Assembly: GCA_964457455.1 (NCBI GenBank)
Contig: CAYWJN010000057.1
Span: forward strand, 1 to 17,475
Direction of reading: 5' to 3'
Length of the DNA stretch: 17,475 bases
Source: JABMPU01 sp964457455
GTDB taxonomy: Bacteria; Cloacimonadota; Cloacimonadia; Cloacimonadales; TCS61
Part shown: in pieces, positions 7,540-16,700 of the stretch
Layout: each line of letters opens with the position of its first letter
Numbering within the stretch: position 1 is the stretch's first letter
Position numbers and translations under genes: made by a program
Notes under the pieces: generated by a model
What the model was told of the DNA's origin: nothing
What the model saw: the letters and a program-made list of their open reading frames with translations, nothing else
Databases searched by the model: none

Positions 7540-9594
7540 ATGAAGAATTACGACATGAAAGATATCAGGAATATTGCATTAGTAGGTGCATCCGGAGCCG
7601 GAAAAACGAGTCTGGTAGAACAGATGCTGTTCAATGTGAAGTCCATAACGAGAGTAGGAAAAGTGGAAGATGGAAACACTGTTATGGATTTTAATGATGA
7701 AGAAATTGAGAAAGGAATGTCTCTATCTTTGAGTGTGGCAAATTTTGATTGGAAGAATACAAAAATAAATATTTTAGATGCGCCCGGATTTGCAGATTTT
7801 GCTAATGAGCAGATTTCTGCATCTACAGTCGTGGAAACTCTTCTTTTTGTGATTAATGCTTCTGCCGGTTTCGAAGTAAGCTTTGAACAATCTTTGGAAT
7901 TGCTGGAAAATAGAGATGTTACTAAAGCAATTATTGTTAATAGAATGGATAATGAAGGAGCAGATTTTTATAAAACTCTGGAATCGATTAAAGAAAATTC
8001 TGATATTACACCCATACCGGTTTTGATTCCAATTGGGAGTGAACACAAATTTTCCGGCATTATCGATCTCATCAAAGGAAAAGCAGTTATCGAAAGTAAA
8101 TCCGCTGATATTCCTGCGGATATGAAGGATATTGTTGAAGAAAATAAAATGATATTAATGGAAGCAGTGGCAGAAAGCGATGATGAACTTTTAGAGAAAT
8201 ATTTTGAAGCAGGTGAGCTGACTGATGATGAACTTCTTTCTGGAGCAAAAAATGCTATAAAAAATGGTTTGATCGTTCCGGCTTTTTCATGTTCTGCTAC
8301 TCATAATATTGCTGTAAATGAGCTTTTGGAAGCAATAGTTGAATATCTTCCTTCTCCAGCAGACAAGAACGAAATTCTTGTTCAAGATGGAAAAGATGAA
8401 AAGACTGTTACATGTTCTGAAAAAGGAGATTTAGTTGCTTATGTTTTTAAATCATTTTCCGATCCGAACGTTGGAGATTTAGCATACGTAAGAGTTTTTT
8501 CCGGATGTTTGAAAAGTGGTTTGGATGTTTATATTCCGGAGAAAGACAGTAAAGATAGAATTGGTTCCATGTTTTATGTGTTAGGAAAAAATCGTATTGA
8601 TGCAGATGAGCTGAAACCCGGAGATATTGGAGCTCTTGTTAAAATGAAGGTTGCTCGAAATTTCAATTCAATCGTGAGTACTAATTCAAAAATACGAATA
8701 CCGGAAGTGTCTTTACCAACTCCGGTTTTCTGGCAAGCGATTAAAGCTGTTAACCAGAGTGATGAAGATAAAATCGGTATTGCTCTTGCCAAATTGCTGG
8801 ATGAAGATTCCACTCTCAGTATGCAGATGAATGCAGAGACCAATGAAAACGTGTTAGCTGGCATCGGAGAACAGCAGATTACTTTTGTAAATAAGAAATT
8901 GAAATCCCGTTTCAAAATCGAAGCAGGATTGAAAACTCCAACTGTTCCTTACAGAGAGACAATCAGCAGAAATGCTGATGTAAGCTATAAACATAAAAAA
9001 CAGTCAGGTGGAAGGGGACAGTACGCAGAAGTTTATTTCAGAGTTGCACCGAAACCGCGTGGAGAAGGCTTTGAATTTATAAATTCAATAGTTGGTGGAA
9101 CTATCCCAAGCAAATTTATTCCCTCGATCCAAAAGGGTTTGAATGAAATTTTGAAAAAAGGAATAGTTGCAAACCATCCCATTGTGGATATCAGTGTTGA
9201 TGTATATTATGGTAGTTTTCATGATGTGGATTCATCGGAAATGGCATTCAAAATAGCTTCCTGGAATGCCCTGAAAAAAGCTTTTGAAGTTGCCAGCCCG
9301 ATTTTGTTGGAACCGATACATGAAGCTCAAATTGTGATTCCAAATGAATATATGGGTGATGTGATGGGCGATGTTTCTACGCGTCGAGGAAAAATATTGG
9401 GAATGCTGCAGAAGGGAAAGAAACAAGTTCTAAATGCCCAAATGCCTTTAGCTGAACTTTTTGGATATTTCCCGGCTTTGAAATCTTTAACACAGGGTCG
9501 GGGAAAATTTACTCAGAAATTCTCGCATTACGAAAAAGTTCCAGGTGAAATTGCTTCAAAAGTGATTGCAGCAGCAAAGAAAACAGAAGAATAA
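7540..9594 (+). CDS. elongation factor G-like GTPase (EF-G paralogue, FusA2 type)
   Basis: The 684-residue protein has the EF-G layout: G domain, domain II (about 290-375), domain III, domain IV and domain V. The P-loop is GASGAGKTS (16-24). G4 is NRMD (134-137), where canonical EF-G has NKMD. G3 is DAPGFADF (80-87) instead of DTPGHVDF, so the GTPase-stimulating His is Phe84. The switch I Thr of the RGIT motif is Ser61 within KGMS. Domain IV is intact, with a GSFHDVDSSEMAFK motif keeping the tip His561 (equivalent to E. coli His583), and domain V ends normally with HYEKVPGEIA. Known EF-G-like proteins with this G3 form include T. thermophilus EF-G-2 and mycobacterial FusA2, the latter reported to lack ribosome-stimulated GTPase activity. 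It is unlikely to be the main translocase; a role in translation under stress is inference. It heads the operon leading to yebC and ruvCA. Confidence 0.85.
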   Translation: MKNYDMKDIRNIALVGASGAGKTSLVEQMLFNVKSITRVGKVEDGNTVMDFNDEEIEKGMSLSLSVANFDWKNTKINILDAPGFADFANEQISASTVVETLLFVINASAGFEVSFEQSLELLENRDVTKAIIVNRMDNEGADFYKTLESIKENSDITPIPVLIPIGSEHKFSGIIDLIKGKAVIESKSADIPADMKDIVEENKMILMEAVAESDDELLEKYFEAGELTDDELLSGAKNAIKNGLIVPAFSCSATHNIAVNELLEAIVEYLPSPADKNEILVQDGKDEKTVTCSEKGDLVAYVFKSFSDPNVGDLAYVRVFSGCLKSGLDVYIPEKDSKDRIGSMFYVLGKNRIDADELKPGDIGALVKMKVARNFNSIVSTNSKIRIPEVSLPTPVFWQAIKAVNQSDEDKIGIALAKLLDEDSTLSMQMNAETNENVLAGIGEQQITFVNKKLKSRFKIEAGLKTPTVPYRETISRNADVSYKHKKQSGGRGQYAEVYFRVAPKPRGEGFEFINSIVGGTIPSKFIPSIQKGLNEILKKGIVANHPIVDISVDVYYGSFHDVDSSEMAFKIASWNALKKAFEVASPILLEPIHEAQIVIPNEYMGDVMGDVSTRRGKILGMLQKGKKQVLNAQMPLAELFGYFPALKSLTQGRGKFTQKFSHYEKVPGEIASKVIAAAKKTEE

Positions 9595-9656
9595 TTTATT
9601 TTAATATTTTAATATCTGAATAAACATTTGATATTTTCAAAAGTTCAGGAGGATAG

Positions 9657-10406
9657 ATGTCCGGTCATAGTAAGTGGAGCAGCATAAAGCATAAAAAGGG
9701 TGCTGCTGATGCAAAACGAGGAAAACTATTCACAAAACTTGTAAAAGAAATAATTGTTGCCGCTCGTGAAGGTGGAGGGGATTCAGATGCGAATCCTCGT
9801 TTAAGATTGGCAATATCTTCTGCGAAAGCTGCTAATATGCCGGGCAGCAATATCGAAAAAGCGATCAAACGCGGCACTGGTGAAATTGAAGGTGTGAATT
9901 ATGTTAATTACACTTATGAGGGTTACGGACATAATGGAGTGGCAGTTTTGATCGAGACGCTTACAGATAATAAACAACGAACAGTAGCGGAAATTCGGCA
10001 CACTTTTTCCAAATATGGCGGCAATCTGGCAGAAACCGGTTCTGTATCCTGGATTTTTGAACAGAAAGGACTGATCCAGATTCCAATAGAAGATATCGAT
10101 GAAGAAGAAATTATGATGACCGCTTTGTCTGCCGGAGCAGATGATATCATCACTGAAGACGAATTTTATGAAATTTATACTCCCTACTCCGAACTTCATA
10201 CGGTGCTGCAGAATCTTGAATCTGCAGGTTATACTATCGCAAAAGCGGAATTAACCAGAATACCCAAAAACACTATTAAAGCAGATATTGTAGCTGAAAA
10301 ACTTTTTAGATTAATAGATAAATTAGATGATTTGGATGATGTTCAAAAAATATATTCAAACCTGGAAGTTTCTGACGAAACTATTAAAAGGTTATCTGAA
10401 GATTGA
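9657..10406 (+). CDS. yebC: YebC/PmpR (TACO1) family translation/regulatory factor
   Basis: The 249-residue protein matches the family length and opens with the signature MSGHSKWSSIKHKK, followed by KRGKLFTKL and a central EGYGHNGVAVL segment. The family was long annotated as transcriptional regulators. Mitochondrial TACO1 and recent bacterial work support a ribosome-associated role in relieving stalling at proline-rich stretches. A strong AGGAGG (9647-9652) lies 4 nt before the ATG. The 62-nt gap from the EF-G-like gene shows no terminator, so co-transcription is likely. The TGA stop overlaps the TTG start of ruvC, a neighbour found with yebC in many bacteria. Confidence 0.95.
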   Translation: MSGHSKWSSIKHKKGAADAKRGKLFTKLVKEIIVAAREGGGDSDANPRLRLAISSAKAANMPGSNIEKAIKRGTGEIEGVNYVNYTYEGYGHNGVAVLIETLTDNKQRTVAEIRHTFSKYGGNLAETGSVSWIFEQKGLIQIPIEDIDEEEIMMTALSAGADDIITEDEFYEIYTPYSELHTVLQNLESAGYTIAKAELTRIPKNTIKADIVAEKLFRLIDKLDDLDDVQKIYSNLEVSDETIKRLSED

Positions 10407-10879
10407 TAATTTTAGGAATTGATCCGGGCAGTAGATATTGTGGATATGGAATTCTCCAGGTAGAAAAATACAAAATCGTTGCTGCCGGATGTGATGTAAT
10501 CAAAATAAATCCGGCAAAATCTTTGTCTGAACGATTAGTAATAGTTTATACTGAAATCAAAAAAGTAATCGAGGAATATAAACCTGATGTTGCAGCAGTT
10601 GAAACGATTTTTTATGGGAAGAACATAAAATCTGCCTTTACGCTGGGTCACGTAAGAGGAGTAATACTTTTTTTATTGGCTCAAAATAAAATAAAAATTA
10701 TGGAATACTCACCACGCGAAATAAAAAAATCTGTAGTTGGCAATGGTAATGCATCCAAACAGCAGATTCAATATATGGTTCAAAAAATCTTGAATTTAAA
10801 TTTAGAGAACAAAACAGAAGATGCTGCTGATGCACTCGCAATTGCATTGTGCCAGTTTAATAAAGAAAGATTTAAATAA
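10403..10879 (+). CDS. ruvC: Holliday junction endodeoxyribonuclease RuvC
   Basis: The 158-residue protein is the RuvC resolvase, which nicks Holliday junctions symmetrically with Mg2+. All four catalytic acids are present: Asp7 in GIDPGS, Glu67 in AAVETIF, and Asp140 and Asp143 in EDAADALA. The TTG start at 10403 overlaps the yebC stop (TTGA), and initiation there puts the GIDPGS motif at the usual place near the N-terminus; no ATG would serve. The rare start plus overlap implies coupling to yebC and probably low expression. The length and spacing match E. coli RuvC (Asp7, Glu66, Asp138, Asp141). Confidence 0.95.
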   Translation: MIILGIDPGSRYCGYGILQVEKYKIVAAGCDVIKINPAKSLSERLVIVYTEIKKVIEEYKPDVAAVETIFYGKNIKSAFTLGHVRGVILFLLAQNKIKIMEYSPREIKKSVVGNGNASKQQIQYMVQKILNLNLENKTEDAADALAIALCQFNKERFK

Positions 10880-10894
10880 AATTTAGGTGAAAAA

Positions 10895-11500
10895 ATGTTT
10901 TCATATTTAAAAGGAATTTTAGCCAAAAAGACTCCATTTTCAGCAGTTGTAGATTGCAACGGTATAGGTTACGAAATTAATATTCCCCTCAGCACATTTG
11001 ATAAATTGCCCGAAATTGGTAAGACCGTTGAGATTCAGATTCATTTTACTATGAATGAAAGTGAAGGAATTCGGCTTTTTGGTTTTTGGACTTTAGAAGA
11101 AAAAGAGATGTTTCGCCAGCTTCTTTTCATTTCCAAGATAGGTCCCAAAACTGCTATTTCCGTTCTTTCCGGAATTTCTGTTCCAAATTTAATTAGAGCA
11201 GTTCAAACTGGTGATGTCAAGCTGATTTCCACGGTTCCAGGAATCGGGAAAAAATCTGCAGAACGCCTTATCATCGAATTAAAGGATAAAGTGGGAAAAA
11301 TCGCTTTTGAAGATGTGCCAATTGCAGATTTGGGAAAAATGGATATTATCCGCGAAGCAGAATCTGCTTTAATTACACTCGGTTATAAACTTTACGAAAT
11401 CAGGAAAGTCCTATTCAGATTAACTAAAGAAAATGATTTTGATTCATCAGAAGAGCTTCTAAAAGCTGTAATTAAGGATTTGTATAAAAAGAGAAATTAA
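10895..11500 (+). CDS. ruvA: Holliday junction branch-migration protein RuvA
   Basis: The 201-residue protein is RuvA, the tetrameric junction-binding subunit that loads the RuvB motor. Domain I (1-65) is an OB fold that includes an acidic-pin region (NESEG, 54-58). Domain II carries two helix-hairpin-helix motifs, ISKIGPKTA (79-87) and VPGIGKKSAERL (114-125). Domain III (about 150-201), the RuvB-contacting module, is present, so the protein is full length. AGGTGA (10885-10890) serves as ribosome-binding site, 15 nt after ruvC. The TAA stop shares one base with the next ATG (TAATG). ruvB does not follow and is not in the window. Confidence 0.95.
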   Translation: MFSYLKGILAKKTPFSAVVDCNGIGYEINIPLSTFDKLPEIGKTVEIQIHFTMNESEGIRLFGFWTLEEKEMFRQLLFISKIGPKTAISVLSGISVPNLIRAVQTGDVKLISTVPGIGKKSAERLIIELKDKVGKIAFEDVPIADLGKMDIIREAESALITLGYKLYEIRKVLFRLTKENDFDSSEELLKAVIKDLYKKRN

Positions 11501-12822
11501 TGATTAACATCCGGTTGGAAGCTTATAAAGTAATCCATAAAGTTCTTTTGAAAAACACCTTTTCCGGTCAGTTACTTATTCAAACTTCAAAAAAAATAAA
11601 AAAAACCGGACAGAAACCGGAATTACTTTATATGCTAGTGAAGGGAGTAATTAAGATGCAGGCAAATCTTGATTTTATCGCTTCACAATTTACAGAACTT
11701 AAAAAATATTCGACCACGAATAAGAAAATAAAAATCCTCATTTATCTGGGACTTTATCAGCTTATCTATTGTGATTTCATTTCTGAGTATGCTGCGGTTA
11801 ATGAAACTGTAGCTCTGGCAAAAAAGTTGTATGGAGATAAAATCGGGAAGTTCGTAAATGCGATACTTCGAGAATATCTTCGTTCAGATAAAATTGAATA
11901 TCCCGCTGAAATTTCACAACGTTTGGCTTTTCAATTTTCCTTCCCAAAGGAGACTATCAATTCTTGGTTGGAATATTGGACAGCAAAAGAAGTTGAGAAT
12001 CTGTGTAGCTATTTTAATGAAGTTCCCAAACTTCATGTGAGGATAAATACTCTTGCCACTGAAAAGCAAAAGATTATTGAATATTTTCTAAGAAGAGATT
12101 TGGATTTATATGAGACGAAGGCTTCAGAAAATATTTTAATCACAACTCACGGACAGGGAATTTTGAATGATGTAGCTTTTTCAGAAGGATATTATTCAGT
12201 TCAGGATACTTCAGCAGCTTTGGTTGTTGAATTGCTGCATCCAGAACAGGATGAATCGATTTTAGACCTTTTTGCAGGCCCGGGTGGAAAAGTTACTTAT
12301 ATTGCAGAGTTAATGAAAAATACCGGTGAAATCATTGCAGTAGATAAATTTCCCAGGAAAACAAAAAGAATAAAACAAGCTGCGGAAAGATTGAAAATCT
12401 CGAATATGAAAATTATTACTGAAGATGCTTTTAATTATGGTCCGCTTGCACCTGCATTTGATAAAGTTTTGCTTGACGTTCCCTGCACAGGTTCAGGAGC
12501 TTTTCAGAAGAAAGCGGAATTGCGCTGGCAATTGAATCAGAATTTGAATGAACTTCTCAAAATTCAGGAGAATGCTCTAAAGTTGGGTGCATCTTTTGTA
12601 AAAGATAGTGGTTATTTAGTTTACAGCACTTGTTCATTAAATAAAAAAGAAAATGAGCAGCAAGTTGAAAATTTTCTTGCTCGACATAAGAATTTCAAAC
12701 TTGTTTCAGCTTCAGATTTTATTCCGGAAGAATATGTGGAAAACGATTATTTGAAAACAATACCGTTCAAACATAGGATGGATGGTGCTTTTGCTGCAAA
12801 GATGAAGAAAATGGAAAAATAA
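11500..12822 (+). CDS. rsmB: 16S rRNA m5C967 methyltransferase RsmB-like
   Basis: The 440-residue protein combines an N-terminal NusB-like RNA-binding domain (about 1-130) with a C-terminal Fmu/RsmB SAM-dependent methyltransferase domain (about 170-440). SAM motif I is DLFAGPGGK (256-264), where many homologues have CAAPGGK. The two cysteines of m5C chemistry are present: Cys329 in DVPCTGSGAF, the release cysteine, and Cys378 in YSTCSLNKKENE, the nucleophile. The PDIRW-like segment is altered to AELRW, and the protein ends with an HRMDGAFAAKM motif equivalent to the usual HGTDGFF. The NusB fusion points to RsmB rather than RsmF. The start overlaps the ruvA stop by one base. Confidence 0.9.
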   Translation: MINIRLEAYKVIHKVLLKNTFSGQLLIQTSKKIKKTGQKPELLYMLVKGVIKMQANLDFIASQFTELKKYSTTNKKIKILIYLGLYQLIYCDFISEYAAVNETVALAKKLYGDKIGKFVNAILREYLRSDKIEYPAEISQRLAFQFSFPKETINSWLEYWTAKEVENLCSYFNEVPKLHVRINTLATEKQKIIEYFLRRDLDLYETKASENILITTHGQGILNDVAFSEGYYSVQDTSAALVVELLHPEQDESILDLFAGPGGKVTYIAELMKNTGEIIAVDKFPRKTKRIKQAAERLKISNMKIITEDAFNYGPLAPAFDKVLLDVPCTGSGAFQKKAELRWQLNQNLNELLKIQENALKLGASFVKDSGYLVYSTCSLNKKENEQQVENFLARHKNFKLVSASDFIPEEYVENDYLKTIPFKHRMDGAFAAKMKKMEK

Positions 12823-12842
12823 TTTTAAATATGAGGATTTGA

Positions 12843-13421
12843 ATGAAAAAGATAAAATCTTTTCTAATTGCTGTTTTTATTCTGATTCTGGTTTTTATTA
12901 TTGGTTTTTTTGGAATAAATGTTGCAATGAAAATAATTGTAGGACACGGAAATGAAGTAATAGTTCCGGATATTATTGGGATGAACTATGATGTGGCACG
13001 GAAACAATGTAAAAATTTCAAACTTTATGTTCAGGAAGAGGAGCTGCTTCATAATGATGAGATTGAAAAAGGTAGAATTATCTCACAGAATCCTCATCCT
13101 AATATCTTAACAAAAAAATACAGAACTATCTCTGTAATAGTGAGTAAGGGTCCCGAGATGGTTAGAATACCATTTCTGGATAATTTGAGTATTAGAGAAG
13201 CTAAGTTAAAATTGGAAAATGCAGGTCTTTTCCTGGGAAATAAAATCTATCGTTATTCCGATGTTGTGAAGAAGAATAAGATAGTTTATTCCAGACCGAA
13301 TGCAGATGATTTGATTGCACGTAAGAGCAAAGTTGATGTTATAATCAGTCTCGGCGAGCTTCCTGATGCTTCCGATAAGTATGATAAGTATAAAAATCTT
13401 CTTGAGGGTACAGGAGATTAA
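12843..13421 (+). CDS. membrane-anchored protein with two PASTA domains
   Basis: The 192-residue protein has one N-terminal membrane helix (about 6-29) after a Lys-rich start, so the rest should face the periplasm. Two PASTA domains follow: about 39-104, opening VIVPDIIGM and ending VIVSKGPE, and about 106-171, opening VRIPFLDN and ending VIISLGEL. PASTA domains usually sense peptidoglycan or muropeptides and are attached to Ser/Thr kinases or PBPs; neither is fused here. A short acidic tail follows. GAGGA (12833-12837) lies 5 nt before the ATG. Its place 20 nt after rsmB suggests it is the last gene of the operon, before the repeat/terminator region. A cell-wall role is inference. Confidence 0.85.
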   Translation: MKKIKSFLIAVFILILVFIIGFFGINVAMKIIVGHGNEVIVPDIIGMNYDVARKQCKNFKLYVQEEELLHNDEIEKGRIISQNPHPNILTKKYRTISVIVSKGPEMVRIPFLDNLSIREAKLKLENAGLFLGNKIYRYSDVVKKNKIVYSRPNADDLIARKSKVDVIISLGELPDASDKYDKYKNLLEGTGD

Positions 13422-13470
13422 TTTAGAAGAGAGAGAATAAAAAAGGATTATGCAAAATATAGTGTTTTGT

Positions 13471-13552
13471 ACCTCACCTCAATCCTCTCCTAAAAGGAGA
13501 GGAAGTTTTTCGTTCTCCTTCTCCTTGATAGGAGAAGGTTGGGATGAGGTGG
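13471..13552. repeat. compound inverted repeat of two hairpin units (MITE-like/intergenic palindrome)
   Basis: The 82-nt element is built of two inverted copies of one unit, each a CACCTCA-containing arm followed by a pyrimidine/purine hairpin. The left hairpin pairs TCCTCTCCT (13483-13491) with AGGAGAGGA (13495-13503) over AAA. The right hairpin pairs CCTTCTCCT (13517-13525) with AGGAGAAGG (13530-13538) over TGAT. The outer ends ACCTCA (13471-13476) and TGAGGT (13545-13550) also pair, so the whole can fold as a branched cruciform. Similar CCTC-rich hairpin repeats occur between genes in many environmental bacteria. No transposase is nearby, so it would be non-autonomous. Confidence 0.75.
13483..13510 (+). 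terminator. terminator-like hairpin after the ruvC-ruvA-rsmB-PASTA operon
   Basis: The 9-bp GC-rich stem of the left repeat hairpin (13483-13503, loop AAA) is followed two bases later by TTTTT (13506-13510), the form of an intrinsic terminator. It lies 62 nt after the PASTA stop codon. The T-run is short, so efficiency is uncertain. Confidence 0.5.
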
Positions 13553-13654
13553 ATATAATTAAGAAAATAAATATTAGCTAGAAGTAGCCAATAATTCTTT
13601 TAATAAAAAGGAAGGAACTGCCATATTCAAGGCAGGGTGTGGTCAGGATGATTT

Positions 13655-13685
13655 TTGTGATTTTAATTTATTTATTTTGTATAAG
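13655..13685 (+). promoter_or_regulatory. weak candidate promoter for the gingipain-like gene
   Basis: TTGTGA (13655-13660, 4/6) and TATAAG (13680-13685, 5/6) are 19 nt apart, which is longer than ideal. Transcription would start near 13692, about 47 nt before the ATG. A terminator-like hairpin upstream makes a separate promoter for this gene likely, but this exact site is uncertain. Confidence 0.25.
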
Positions 13686-13738
13686 TTAGAAATTGAATTA
13701 TGCAGAACCCATTTAATTATAAAAAAAAAGGAGAAACA

Positions 13739-16700
13739 ATGAAAAAAATTGGAGTATTTTTTACGTTTATTTTAATAGCAAGTTTTGTTTTTGCCAATCA
13801 AACTCAGGTTATAGAATATTCAAACAGTTGGGGAAAACAAGGTTTTGATCTGAAGTTTCAAAGTAGCTCAGAAGTCGAAGTAAATCATTCCATTCAGAAT
13901 TTCGTTTTACAAGAAACGGAGATTAATGGAGAGATGTTACAAACAGTTTTATTACCCGGGAATTTTCTACCAAATGATGAAGGAATGCCCAATCTTCCTG
14001 GTAATGGCAGATATATTGCAATTCCTCAGGGAGCAAGTGCTGAACTGCGGATTTTGGATTTCCGTACAGAACTTTACACAAATATTGACCTTTCACCAGC
14101 ACCTCGAATCCCGCTGGATACTGAAGATGGACCTTTGGAATATAACAAAAATGAATCAGTATATTCACGAAATGAATATTATCCTGTGAATTCTGTTCAA
14201 TTGGGCGAACAAACTCAGATCCGTGGAGTGGATGTTGTCATGTTAGGTATCACTCCCTTCCAATACAATCCGGTCACAAAAGAATTATTGGTTTACAAAG
14301 ATTTGAAAATAGAAGTTTCTTTTATTGGAGGAAATGGACATTTTGGAGAAGACCGTCTTCGAAATCGCTGGTGGGATCCACTTTTGCATGACATGGTTTT
14401 GAACGAGCAGTCACTTCCTGAAATAACTTTTAATTACGATTTTCAGAATCGCGAAGATGGAGCTGAATATCTGATTATTTGTCCTGATGATCCAATATTT
14501 TTAGCTTGGGCAGATTCAATCAGAATTTTCAGGAATCAGCAAGGAATTTCATCAATTGTAGTTACGACCACAGAAGCTGGTGGAAACACGCCAACAGCAA
14601 TCGAGGATTACATTGATGATGCTTATGATAACTGGGATCCTGCCCCTGCTGCAGTATTACTATTAGGAGATTATGGAACTACCGGTAATTCCGTGGTTTC
14701 CCCGATTTATAATAATTATTGTGCTTCTGACAACATCTTTGCTGATGTTTCCGGTAACATGTTGCCGGATATTGTATTTGCTCGAATGACAGCTCAAAAT
14801 GAAACTCATTTGGAAACAATGGTTACAAAATTTTTAGACTATGAAAGAAATCCTCCAACAAATCCTGATTTTTATGATCATCCGATTACTGCTCTTGGAT
14901 GGCAAACCGAACGTTGGTTTCAAATCTGCTCAGAATCGATTGGTGGTTTCTGGCATAATGAACTCGGTAAAGATCAAGTTAGAATTAATGCTATTTACCA
15001 GGGAAATCCAATGGTTGATCCCTGGTCCACAAATGAAAATACTTACATGGTTACTAGTTATTTTGGTCCTAGCGGATTAGGCTACATTCCATATACTCCT
15101 GCTGAACTTGGTGGTTGGACCGGTGGAAATGCTGCAATGATCAACAATGCTATCAATAGTGGTGCTTTTGTGCTACAACATCGTGACCACGGTTCCGAAA
15201 CTGGTTGGGGAGAACCGGATTACAACTCGAATCATATTAATGGATTAACGAATACTGATCTTGTTTATGTGTTTTCTATCAACTGCTTAACAGGAAAGTT
15301 TAATATAACAGGAGAATGTTTTGCAGAAAAATTCCATAGATACACACACAATGGTTATAACTCAGGAGCTTTGGGACTAATTGCTGCTTCAGAAGTTTCA
15401 TATTCATTTGTAAACGATACATTTATTTGGGGAGCATATGATAATATGTGGCCGCAGTTTATGCCAGATTATGGAAATCCGCAAATTGAGGAAAGAGGGA
15501 TTTTGCCTGCCTTTGGGAATGCATCCGGTAAATACTTTCTCCAACAATCCGGTTGGCCCTCAAATCCTGGAAGTAAAGCTGTAACTTACAACTTGTTCCA
15601 TCATCATGGTGATGCTTTCTCCACAGTATTTTCGGAAATGCCACAAAATCTTACGGTTTCACATGATGATGTTTTAGAAAGCGGAATGACATCTTTTGAA
15701 GTAACTGCAGATGATGGTTCATTGATTGGATTAAGCGTTAATAGTGAAGTTATCGGTGTAGGAAATGGTACAGGTTCACCGGTTTCTATCCAGATACCTG
15801 CTCAGACACCGGGATATAATCTGCTTATCACAGTTACAAATCAGAATTATTACCGTTATAGTGCAGAAATACCGATTATTCCTTTTGATGGTGGTTATAT
15901 CGTTATTGATAGTTTGACCATTACTGACGAAAATGGTAACAGTGATGGTGAGTGTGATGCTGGTGAGGAAATTCTTTTAACCTATCATTTTCGAAATGTG
16001 GGAAATCAACCGGAAGGGATTGTTTTGTTCATGGTTGAAACTGATACGACCTATCTGCAAGTTGAAGAGAATTTTCTTATTATTGACGGATTGGATGCTG
16101 GAGAAACTTCCTTAATTGATATTGTAGGAAATATTAGCTTTGGATGTGAGAATGGGCAACTTCTTACTGTGATTGGTTCAGTTATGAACATGGAAGGAGC
16201 CTTTATTCAAACCGATTATATCCCTGTAGTCAAACTGCCGAAAATCAATGTTGATCTGGAATATATTTCAGTGCAGTTGGAACAACCTGAGATCATTGAA
16301 TATCCGTTTATAATCGAGAATATAGGAGCGGAGGAGTTGATCTGTGAATTCATAAATAATTCTAATCAGGCAGCAGATTTATCAGCCACAGACAGTTATC
16401 TCAGTATTCCTCATATTGAAGATTATAATGACCTTTCCGAATTTACTGTGATGGCTTGGCTGTATATTCCTGAAAACGGTTATCTGGGATATGTTTTGAA
16501 TAAAGGTTCATCATTTTCCGAAAGCAGTTTTGCAATCACCATTTTGAATCTGAATTTTATTACCTGTTATTTCTGGGATGCTTCCGGTAATAGAATTACT
16601 TTAACGGCAAATGTCAGTCTATCTGAGGAACAATGGAACCATGTTGCAGTCACTGTTTCGGAAACAAATATCAAATTTTATTTCAATGGCAACTTTGTTT

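Larger units (their letters stand above)
13422..13738. other. gene-free intergenic region between the PASTA and gingipain-like genes
   Basis: About 317 nt without a supportable gene. It holds the compound inverted repeat (13471-13552), whose left half can act as a terminator for the upstream operon. A small CTGCC/GGCAG hairpin lies at 13618-13635, and a weak promoter candidate at 13655-13685. A run of nine A (13721-13729) abuts the AGGAG ribosome-binding site (13729-13733), which sits 5 nt before the next ATG. No tRNA, CRISPR unit or insertion-sequence end is visible. Confidence 0.7.

Noticed and set aside
9801..10199. 132-codon minus-strand frame inside yebC
   Set aside because: yebC is unmistakable on the + strand; the antisense frame shows no conserved motif.
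13471..13552. CRISPR array
   Set aside because: There are only two inverted hairpin units without regular spacers, and no cas genes are nearby.
13648..13689. 13-residue hydrophobic frame in the intergenic region
   Set aside because: It is very short, AT-driven, overlaps the promoter candidate and has no family signal.
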